A DNA stretch of 64,000 nt from Symsagittifera roscoffensis (Eukaryota; Xenacoelomorpha; Acoela; Convolutidae), in contig NC_087064.1 of the NCBI RefSeq assembly GCF_963678635.1, forward strand, positions 65,093,548 through 65,157,547. Reading direction: 5' to 3'. The stretch's first letter is position 1. Each line of letters starts with the position of its first letter. The translations under genes were made by a program, and so were the position numbers. This document shows positions 15,001 to 27,000 of the stretch, piece by piece. Below the pieces are notes generated by a model that was given only the letters and a program-made list of their open reading frames with translations, had not been told where the DNA came from and ran no database searches.

Positions 15001-18000
15001 AGCTAATTCTACTTGAGTAAAACCAAATTTACGCGGCTTAAATAAATGCTTACTTTTTTATTACAAGCCAAAGACACAATTCAGAAAAAACTCAAATACA
15101 CTGGAAGACATAATTCCTCCCCACTTTCAGTGGTCGTAACATCTAAATGATTATAAAAAATGTCTGTGACTTAATATCAAGGTTGTCAAACTAGCAAAAT
15201 TAAGGCACGGTGAAAGGGATTGGATGCAAAAATCTTTAAATAGGGTCTCATTGAAAATTGAAACAGGTTAGCCGGTTCTCAATCCACTCCTCGAAAAAAA
15301 ACATTAGATGTCAAGGATCCCAGTAGGGTTCCAACTGTCAAGGGATTCATTCTTAGTAATGTAGTCATTCTAGGATTTCAGGAGAATTTCGAAAAATGAC
15401 TGACGTAAACTCCGCCAAAATTTTTCTGAGTGTCACTGAAGATGAAATTTCAAAAAAAAAGATTTAATATCTCAAGCCTTAAAAAGTTGAAAATTACAAA
15501 ACTTACAGGGTAGGCAGTTACTGTTTTTGAAATCCGCCGCCGTTCAAAAAATTATTTTTTAATTTTCTTTGCATATAATCTTGACATTTAAGTTTTGTTG
15601 CAGATCATGGTCTACTTTTCTGCTAATAACGTGGCAGGAATCCAGCTGGGATGGGATGGTCAGATGACTTATTCCATCGGGGACACGAATCTGCCATCCC
15701 CAGACATCCTCGAAGCGCCTGCTGAAACCTACTTCATGACATTGTCAATCAACGATCTCAGTGGAGGGGGGCAGTCTCTATCTGCTACCTATGGACGTGA
15801 GTCATCGAATACATATTTTCAGACCCGGAAAAACTGGTTTATTTCAAATTGAAAACTGAGAATTTCAGGGATATACTTATCAATTACCCCCTACCCCCTT
15901 TTAAGAAAGGGGTGCAATTATTGAGTAGATTAAAATAACGCATTTTCGACCAATCAGGCAGCAAAATTAGAAGCCTCAATACATAGCTCTAGCGCTAATT
16001 TACTGCTTTTATTAATAGGGGTGGCAATTCTCAAGTAGGTACCAAAGGGAGGGCAATTGTTAAGTAGATCCAATTTCAGAGAAGGTACTTCAGATCATTT
16101 GCTGGTTTGTTAATGTCTATCAAAGGTTAATGTCTATCAAAAATTACTTCAAAATTATATTCGAACAATTGTATTCAATTTAATCTTATTGTTTCAGAGG
16201 CCATTGGGCCCTGTTTCGTCGTGAACGCCCCAGTGCCAGATGTTGCCAACAACTGGATCAACGGTGGAAGTTTCTTCGACATAAGTTAGTCACTTTTCAA
16301 ATGAACAACAACTTAATGCATACATGTTGAAGTGAGTGAGTAATCCATGATAATAACCGTTACAATGAAACTTAACGAGGGGATTACACCCCTTCCCCCT
16401 CAACTCTGGTTGCACGTATTATGTGATGCAATTATCTCTAGACTCGGACAATGACGCGGACCAGTACCAGTTCTGGCTCTACCTCCCGGCAGACTATGAC
16501 GAGATTCGGGCGGACATCAGCGGCTACTTCCTGGTGGACAACGAGAACTACGGACTCACTCTCGCACCCCCCACCGGCAGCGGGGGATTCAGCAGGCAAG
16601 AACATCCTGTCGAATCCACGCTAGAGAATTAAGGGGCGACCACCTCACAACCTCCCCCTCAACTGTCTATTGAATTTTGCCTGTCCACCTTTTTCAAGTT
16701 CTGAACTTTTCAAGTACCTTCTGTGGAACTGATAAGCTGAAAGTTTTACAATTTCTTGCTCCATGCCTCGTGGCAGAAGGATTTAATGACAATACTTGCC
16801 AACCAGACTTCAATATTTTATGATATGATAAAAACGCAACGGATCGCAACAGTATTGAACAGTTTCGGATAAAAACGCAACAATTTTGGGCAGTAAAAGT
16901 CTTATTTTGATTGGTTAAATTTTTTTTCGGTCTTTCTGCCATGAACAACCCCCCCCCCCCACTCAAATTTAGTTTCTAAAGCAATAAGTTTGCCGTCCCC
17001 TTCCCTTTATTGTTATCACTGAGCATATTTCTAGGGCTACAGTGGTGCATGCCAAATTGTACCATCTGCAGGCGGAGCGGGGTTACACCATTGAGTTCTG
17101 GGGAGAGTTCTATGACGTCACTGGTCTGACAGGTGTCAACCTCACCTCTCAGCGCACAACCGACACATTCACTTCACGTAAAAACATTTGAAGTGAACAA
17201 ATTGATGATAAAAAACCCGACGCGAGAAATGTTTAAGCAATATTCGAGCAGTTGAGACGCTTTTCGAAACCACTTCAACCTTGAGGCGGTTTTTTGAGCC
17301 ATTTGTGCAAAAACAATCTGTTATGGTCGGATTTTGAATATTTTGATTTCGATATTTAATCATAACAAGTTCGTTCAGGACAATAATGGTTGAGCTACTA
17401 TTCACATGCGCGGGCACAACTACATGTAGCCCATTAGTTGAGAAACCTCAAGAGTAAATAAGTGTTAGCAGGTTGCCTGTGTGAACTAAATCGTGATTTG
17501 AAAAAAAAGAGAAAGCAACTGAATGAAAAACAAAGAACACTGCTTGTAACTGGACGAAGCCTTGAATAAGCTGGCTGCCCTCTAACTTCTATTGAATAAA
17601 TTTTGGGCTCAAAAAATTTAAAAAATCAAAATTTTGGATAGTTTTTAAGAAATCTTTTTAAATATTCCTTTAACACGCTATGTATTTAAGTAAAAAGGGA
17701 TTTAAGTAAAAATGTAAAAAGGGGAACTTTAAATATGTTTTAAAGGGGGCATCTAAGCGAAGAAAAGAAGCAAAAAAAAGTTGAATTTCATATCTCTAAA
17801 TGTATCATTGAGACAAAAAAGCTTAGATTAACTCAATTTGAATATTTTCTGAGCCGGGTTAAATCCCTGCTTACGCGTTGATTGTTTGAAATATATCGCG
17901 CTATGATAACCACAGATTGGCTCAACTGCCAGTTTTCAATGACATAAATTTTCAAAAATGAACCAATTTTTTTTGTACAAAAAGCTTCGGTAAAACTGGC

Positions 18001-21000
18001 TGGTTAAAAACAATGTTTGAAGAAAAAACCACCCGAGCAGAAATAATCCACGACTCAAAAAAATGACTTAAATTGATCGTAAAAATGATTAAACGCAATA
18101 ATTTAGCTCTTTGATTATTATGAAAGTTTAAGATTTAACATTTTTTGAAATTGCATATCAGAATAAATGACTTGTTGAAATGTTACTGTTGCGTCGTTTC
18201 TCAAACAAGTCTGCTGAGGGTGTTTTTCCAGGCCACATTCGACTTATGGAATTAAATTTTTTGACATTTTTTTTTTATATCATTCGAAAAATATTTTTAC
18301 TCTGAGCTCAAGTATTAGCTCAGAGTTTACCTGTGATTAGTTTCAGTTCGGTTATGGGAGTTTTAAGATTGTCATTTTGAGCAATTTGGGATAAATAGCG
18401 CAATATATTTTGTGATATTAAAGCGTAACTGGAAATTTAAGCCGTCTTAGAAACCTTTCAAAATTGAATCGCAAAATTAAATTGACACCTGTTACTTGTC
18501 TAATTATTACTTTGCTGCATGCAAAAAAATCACTTTGTACTGAGTTTTTACTGAAATTTTTTTGAAAATTTCGTCTTTCATTTCATACGAACAATGTTTC
18601 TTAGATATTAAATGTTAGTTTGAACATCCAGAGCCTCGCCTTGATACAGTGGCGGATTTAGGGGTGGGTGGGTTTTGCAGAGGATCTTTTCTTCAAGGAT
18701 TCGACCACCTGCCGACCCAAAGGGTCACCCTTTGTACTAATTAGAGATATCCACCTTCGGCGCCACTTTATACTAAATTTGACGAGAGCGCGCGCCGAAA
18801 GAAAAAAGGCAATTTTTTGTTCAACATTTTCCGAAAACTACCTAAAAATTGCCTGGGGCGCGCAAATTTTTTGAAAAAACAGAGTCTTTGTAGTGCTTCG
18901 AGAGAGTTCGGAAAATCAGTTTGGTCGACCAAAAAAGAAGGTCGACAAAATTTTTGATGTGATGTAATTTTCCGTATACAATTTTTGGTTGTTAATTGAG
19001 AAATGTAATTTAAACTGAAACTTTGAAAACAACCCAGGGCTATTTGTTTATTCGTTTTGGAAACTCTGCATTGCAGCTTGGTTCAAAACTCAAGTATCAT
19101 TGTTCCGGATTTCGAAGAGAGGATGGAATATTTGTGCTCGGCGTGTTTTCTAAGACCAATTGCAATTTTTCTATTAACTGTTTTTAACTGAAATTTGTAT
19201 GTCATATGGAAGGTGCGTTTTGAGCTTAAATTTAAAAAGTTTTTTTTTGTGTGGTTTATTTTCAAAAAAATATATTGGGATTCTCAATTTTGTCAACTTG
19301 GGATAAATACTATTGATATATTTCGCAATATTAACGCATAAACGGCAATATAATCAACTCAGAAAATTTTCTAAATTGAATTTTGTCTGTTTTGTAATAT
19401 GAGAATCTTACTAAATGCTAAATGCATCATTTCTTACTTAGCATAGCGTGAAGGGCGAAATATTTTTTAAAAATGTAGAAAAAAACTCGACACAAAAATG
19501 AGTTCATAGACGATAAAGAGCCTCTAAGCATTCAGGGCCTTGCTCTGATACGAGCAGTTTTGCTAATAAACTAGTAGATGTTAAAGACATGATTTCGTGT
19601 TTAACATTGCACAATTTTTCATCTTTTTAAAACTTTTTCAATTTCCAAAAAGTTTAATAGATATATTTTATCAAAAACTACTGCGCATAGATGTTAAAAG
19701 ATGGTCGTGTACTCAAAACTCCGCCCTGTTAAGCGCAGTCTTGTTAGTTTCTTTTCTGTTGTTAGGTAAATACTATGCATGTTATTAAACTTCTTATCGA
19801 TAGCATACACCATTAAAAAATGGTTACGACAACAAATGTGCGTTCATGCATCTACCAAGTGTGTCAAATTTAAGCATTAACTTAATGAGCACGCATTACT
19901 TTTCAATTCGAGTGGGTGGGCAGAAAAGTCTCTAACCGATGTTTTTGAATAGATATCTTCATACATGTTAAGATCCGATAAGTCTTATTTTTGAGTTACA
20001 ACATCAAGTATGCTGATCATGCATGCTGCATGTTATTGATTTCTACAATGAAATCTAAAATAATAACTTAAGGAAAATTAAGATTATTTTTAATTATTGC
20101 TAAATTTTAAAAATTAGTACACAACATTGAATTTTTGCGGAAATTTTTTGTAACAATTTCCGCGAAAACGTTGTTTGGAAGAAAGAATAAAGTGTTAAAA
20201 CAAATTTGTTCTCTAAAAGTTTTTGTGTTACAAAACAATTGTATCCCCCCATATTACAAAAGGGGACAAATTAGTTTCAAGGTACAAAGTACAAAGTCCG
20301 CATGTTCTTAACCTTTGATTAAGTTCTTTTATAATGTTTTTTTTATGTTTCAGCCAATGGAGTGTTTATAATATTTTTTAAATGTTTCAGCCAATGGAGT
20401 GAGATACTATTGTGAAGCGGATGGTGACTCATACGAGCAGATCGAGTTCGAATCTCTTCCGGACGGTAAGACGCTAACTATACATAAATGAGTTATCTTG
20501 TAAGATCTTGGCAACCCGATGACGTGCAGGTGTCTGCTTTTTCATATTTTTTTTCCAGCTAAACGCACACATTATTGAGCTAAACTTCTCGAGGTTTTTC
20601 TCGAGGGGGGGGGGGGGGGGCAGATTAAAAAAAATCAAAAATTTTGTCGACCTTATTTTTAGGTCGACCAAATGATTTTCCGAGCTCTCCCAAATCACTA
20701 TAAAGCCCCATTTTGACCAAATTTTCTGCGCCGCAGGTGAATTTTTGAAAAAGGTCAAGAAGGCACTTTTTGGAAAATTTCGACCAAAAAATCGCGTTTT
20801 ACGGCGCGCGCTCCTCCCTCAAAATTTGTATATTTTGGCGGCCAAGACGCCTTTAGAAAATTTTTAGGGTCAGTCAGCCAATCTCAAATAGTACAAAGTG
20901 GCGACCCTTTGGGTTGGCAGGTGTTAAACAGAAGAAACTTATTTTCGCACAGTAGTTCACCTTTGCAACATTATCTGCAAACACATTGCTGGGATGAAAG

Positions 21001-24000
21001 AATGAAGTGTGATAAGGATTTGTTCTCTGAAAGTTTTTGTGTTAAAAAATAATTGTGTATTAAAGTAGCAAAAATCATGAAACAAAATTGTAATTTTGGT
21101 CACAAATCAAGAAAGTTATGCTAAAGATATTGAAAAGATTTAAAAGTAGAAATTGTGTGGTTTGAAATTGGGCTAGGGGAGGGGAGGGGAGGGGAGGGGG
21201 TGTTAAAGAGCATTGAAATCGGAAGTGTAACTTTTGTGTTTCAGTTGAGATCCTTTTCGAGCAGACAGCAGAGGCTACTCAACTTCAGTCGACTGTGACC
21301 TCTATGCAGATGACCCCCACTGGCCCCAGCTCCCAGTCTTTCTTCTTCCCCAACACAGACTTCTTCCACTACGAGGCCAACGACAACAACTACCCCAAGT
21401 ACGATGGTTTCTCCGGCTACCCGCACGAGGCCAAGATGTACCAGAGTTCAACAGGTAAACTAGACCCCCTTCACAATCACTTTGAAGCTCGAGTGATTTA
21501 GATCGATTTATGTATCAAACCGAAACTATTAAGGACACTGTCACTATTTGACGGAAAACCCCAGGTGAAGATGAGCCCATAGTGAAAATAGAAGATGAAT
21601 TAGAGTCGCCCGAGACATAGCCCGCAAGTTAACTCTCCAAAACACTCGCTCCCGCTTAGTTTTTTTTCGCTCACAGGTTATCGACTTAAGAAGTTTAGAC
21701 AAAGATATTTTATCTACGCAAAAATTCAGTTCCTTTGTTGGCTCACCCCTTTTATCAAAAGATTGGCAACAAATCATAACAAACGCAGACACACATCAAA
21801 TATTACTACATATAAACTTTTTCAGTCAAGTTTATCTAAAATCGGATTTCTTTAACTATTGGCCTCCCCCTATGGTCCAAGTAGAGAATTGTCACCGCTT
21901 TAAAGAAGTATTTTAACGGAACAGTAATATTTGAGCTCTCACGGAAAGTTAACTTCCTGTTTGGCCTAAATGGTCTGCACAGCAAGCAAATTCTGGTGAA
22001 AAATTGCCAAAAATGACGTTTTGCCTGAAAGGTTTTGACCAATATTTTTAGGTTGGTAGAGAGTTACAATTTATTACAAAGGCAGCTAATTCTTTTAGAG
22101 AGGAACCCCCTCCCGACCAAATCAAACTGCGAATAACTCATCCGAATTTTTTTGGATAAATTAATTATAGGTTATTTATACTTCGGCTGGGGTTTAAGCG
22201 ACCAAAAATTGTAGCTTTTAATATCTTCTAGAGCTTGAACATTCTCCCACCCTCCCCTTCACCCATAATCTATGGTATCTACTATAAAGTCTCTATCCCT
22301 GAAAATACAAACAGTTAATTTGCTAAAAATCTTTCTTGTGAAAATTTTATTTTTCCTGCGTTCTGATTGGTTGAAATTTTGCTGATTGAAACTACTTATT
22401 AATCTCCATCTCTTTCAAGTAGGGGCATTGTTAAGTAGATCCTAAATAACTACACTTCAGGAGACACTTGTCTGAGCGGAGTGGCTTTGGGCTACAAAGG
22501 AGCAGATGGTTCCGTCTATTACCAGTGGGTTGCTGGCAATGCCGTCGGTTCCGGAAACGCTAATAACGAGTTTACAATCGAAATAGATCAGAGGGCAACT
22601 GCAGTTTACGGACTGGTGGGTTCTCAGAACAGTTTCAATTGTCTGGCTGCACTTCAATTCGAGTAAGTGCAATTAGTCATATCCAACAATTTGGATTCAG
22701 TTAAATTTATTCCCCACCCTTTGTTGTGTTCCTCCTAACTAACCTTCACTCTGAATAAAAAAGCATTTCTGCATTTCTTTTCAAACATAATTCTATACGT
22801 GCATTTTTTCTTGAGAAATGTAAGCTTTTGTAGACAAGAATTGACCTGAAAATAATTCAGAAATTTCCTTTTTGATCCTAACATGTGGAAAGGTTAAGTT
22901 AATCAAATTTAGTTTCCACCCTAACGCAATATTGGGCATCGCAAATTGGATAAAGCCAAAAACAATGGCCTCTCGGCTGATTTTGGGTCCTGTCCTCAAT
23001 TGTTGTCCAAAACCTTCCAAAAAGTTCCCAAAGAAATCATTTATAGCTTGTTTTTTTAAAGTCACAATCCTTGTCGTTATTTTTGGCAATAAATGGTCCT
23101 AATAGTGGGCCATACTAACCACTATGGCGCTGAGTTTACAGTGTTTATAAACTGTTTTTACAGTGCGAGAAAGATCGGTTTCAAATCAATGTTTAACTAT
23201 TTTACTTAAAAATAGTCCGTAAAAAGTCTGAAAATAGTTTGAAATTTTAAACACAATCTTGAGCAAAAAATGTTGTCATTTTGGCTTCTTGTGCAGTAAT
23301 CGGTTTTTCGTTTGTTTTTTTTTTGAGATAATTGTTTGTTTTTGTCGCATACTTAGTGCTATTTTGTAATTTATCTAATGTTCTTATCGTTGTTGGCCCG
23401 TTTTTTTTGCAAATTAATTTCAATTTTCGGCCTTTTTTACACACATTAAAGACAAATTTTAGCCCCAGTTCATTCAATTAATCGAGTGATTGACATTTTG
23501 AGGAAAATTCTGAAGAAAAAACTTCACGCAAAAACAAATGTAATAACGTAATATAAATTTATAAAAACAACTTAAAACTATTAACAGCAGAAGTCAAAAT
23601 TTCACAACTGAAATCCTCAGAGCAATTTTTCTTNNNNNNNNNNNNNNNNNNNNNNNNNNNNNNNNNNNNNNNNNNNNNNNNNNNNNNNNNNNNNNNNNNN
23701 NNNNNNNNNNNNNNNNNNNNNNNNNNNNNNNNNNNNNNNNNNNNNNNNNNNNNNNNNNNNNNNNNNNNNNNNNNNNNNNNNNNNNNNNNNNNNNNNNNNN
23801 NNNNNNNNNNNNNNNNNNNNNNNNNNNNNNNNNGCTGCAATTTTCGAAACAATTTCACTTTTTGGTGCCAATTTGGTTTGCGCTTTCTCACGTCTCGACA
23901 TGTCAGAAAAGTCAGCTGTTCTGCTTCACTAACATCGCACTGTACTACTGTTTCACAACATCCATTTTCCCCCGAGCGACCTTAAAAAATTTTTGTTGGC

Positions 24001-27000
24001 GCTATACTATACTTATTTTGCAGATCAATCGCGCGCCCAAAAAAGGGGTAAAAATATGCTTGGCGCACAATATTGTAGCATAGTGATCGGAAAGTCAATT
24101 TTGGCGGCCTGAAAATTTTCGAGTGTTTGCTAAGTATCTGCTGTTATAAAAATGAAAAAAATATATATTTCCAAAAACTTCGGAAAAGTTTAACTGAAAC
24201 TATCACGCGTCGAAAACATCGTTCATTAAATGAACCCCCCTTTTCAAAACAGGCAAGTGACACCAAATGCTCAGTTTGAAAACTTCAAGCAGATCTTCAC
24301 ACCGTAAGCAGGACGATATGCCCTACCCCGATCTAGCCTAAGCCATTCTACCCTATGTACAAATCTACCCTTTGCCAATCTACCCTAAACCAATCTATCC
24401 TACGCTTAAAAACCTCACCTTTTTAACTTTTATCACATTTAGTATTGGGACACAAATACAGGATTAAATTATTTGAATCATGTCAGGTAGACTCAAATTT
24501 AGTCTCAATAATAAGAGATTCGGTTAAAACTTTTGACCATTTGGTACACTTCACATGTTCATTTCCCAATTTTCGCTATAAAACATGAAAAAATTCGAGA
24601 TCACTTATTTGGAGGCCCTTGACTTCTACATTTGCAAAAAAATGCTATCTGGATTCTCAAGTTTTTTAGTAGTATGTCAACGGCCGTCAAAAAATTTTTT
24701 TTAGGGTTCGTATATAATTTGCTTTTGCAAAGGAAGTCACCCCGGAAAATTAGTTGCAAAAAACAGCCGTCAGCTATTTTTACAAACCGTCATTCATAAA
24801 TTAAAATGGGTTCATATCAAGATTGTAGAAGCATGAAATGTTTTATAAAACACAATAACTTAATACACAATGCCCACGGCGGTAAATTGGTGCTTAGATC
24901 AGTTAGTTATTAGCTTCCAAGTCAATCTCAAACGCAACAAGAGCAGCCGATTGCTGAACAAGTAGCACAGAATGTTTTGAGCAAGTAACACAAAAAATTG
25001 AAGTGTTTAATTTAAAAAAAAAGTCAGACTAGTTCCTATCAAATCAGATAGTTTTTCAGTTTTTTTTTGGAAAGCGAATCGCGGTTGAAAGAGCAGTAAT
25101 ATAAATGATACCACTCTTGACTCATGAGCTTTCATCAGGTTAGTCGAAATTGCGAAAAACTATTTGCTTTTCACTTCGTGAGATGGTCGGAACAATCAGC
25201 TTATAGTTTGTCTATTGGCGCTAATAAAACACAGCTGAACCCTTGTATAATTAAACAAGAGCTTTAAATTTACTTTTAGTAGTTTGCAAAAAATTACAGT
25301 AAAGACTACGCTCCACTTGAGAAAAAGGCTTTGTATGTATTATACAACGCTCTGCTTTCCTTCCACCCTGATAACTTTTTCCATTGCATTGCATTGATGC
25401 CAACTCAAAATTGAAGAGCTTCTTAATGATACTTCAGATGTTCGGCTGACTCGACCTTTAGCTGGGACTCAGCTGCAACCACTGTACAGAGGGATGCCTT
25501 CCGCTTCGACGCATTCGCATGGTACGACACCACCACCCAGCAGCTGATACAGACCCCCATCTATGTCCAGTGTCGCGTCAGGGCTTGCCTTAATGGGGAC
25601 ACCCAATTCTGCGTCAGAGGTAAGAAATATTGGTAAAAACCAACTTTGATTAGAATACGAGCAAAAATCCATTACTATTGTTCCAACCACTTCTTAAGTG
25701 AGAAGGAACTATACACTAGGTATAGTTTTTTCTCATTTTTGACACACCTACAAAATACCCCTACAACCAACTCCAAATAAAACTTCAAAATTTTCAGACA
25801 AAATGACACGAAATGTACGAATGACACCATGACTGCTATTGCTAAAATTAATTTTTACTGAAAAAAAGCAAAAGTAAGCAAAAAAAATGTATGCGAAAAA
25901 TTTACAAAAAAGTTTACGATTTTTCCTAAATTCAATTGTTTCAATTTCTTTAATTTCTCCAAATTTTAGGAAGATAAAAAAGATATAAAATCTTACGTTG
26001 TGAGCTTCACGTAGTAAAAAACTGTAGTCGGTGAAAGGGCAGAAGACCCTTCGTAAAAAATGACATTGAAAAAAAGTTTACTTGTAATCAATCTATGGTT
26101 AGATGCACGCGTTTTCGGTCAGCGCAGTTTAAGGCTTAGGAAGCGCAATGGAATATTTACGCCAGTTTGCAGAAGTTTTGATGTTTGACGTTCTACACAA
26201 GACTCAATTTTTCAGTTAGTTCGCTTTTTCGTTCGAGTAAAAAAATTGTAGTATTTCCAAAAAGATGCCATCAGAATCTAAGAGTTTTTTAGAAGCATGA
26301 GTATGATGGGATTACTCAAATTCAAGCAACTAAAGTTCGTTACTGAAAATCTTTCAATAAGACGGTTTTTTATTCTTCTACACGTAAGGATTGAATCAAT
26401 GGAATTCTTTGCCCTGAAATTAACATTCGCACTTATAGATGAGCTGGAACCTGAATTGCAGATAATTAAAACCTCGAACTTTTTGGGTTACACCCGCACT
26501 ATGAATGTTAAGTTGTTTTAGTCATATACTAATGTCAGAAAATTTATTGTGACAGGACGCAGTATCACATGCTAAAATATCCAAAATCACCATATCCCAA
26601 TGGACAAAATAGCCCATTCCATAACTGCTCCCGTCAAATAATAATTCCCATAATTGCATCCAAATGGTTTACAAGACCCCACATATCAAAGTAATGCCCT
26701 GAGTGTTTTAACTCCGATGAAATTGTTTTTTGTTTCAAAAAATGCAAAAATTTTGAAAAAATTCTTATTTTTTAAAAATTGTTTAGTCTCTTCGCACGCT
26801 ACTTCAAAGTATTATAGTTTATTTCCAGCAGCGTATTGATTACTCAAATTGTAAGAATTTAATTTGCCGCCTAATCTTCAGTAGAACGAAAATTATCGCG
26901 CATTTTTCGTCCCAGTTTGAAATGTAGTGGACTATTTGAACTATATTTGAACCGAAACTCAATACCTATAATTAACAACAATTGAGCACAGGGGAAGCTT

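Noticed and set aside
23559-23901. Two minus-strand ORFs across the N run
   Set aside because: They are open only because unknown bases contain no stops; flanking residues show nothing.
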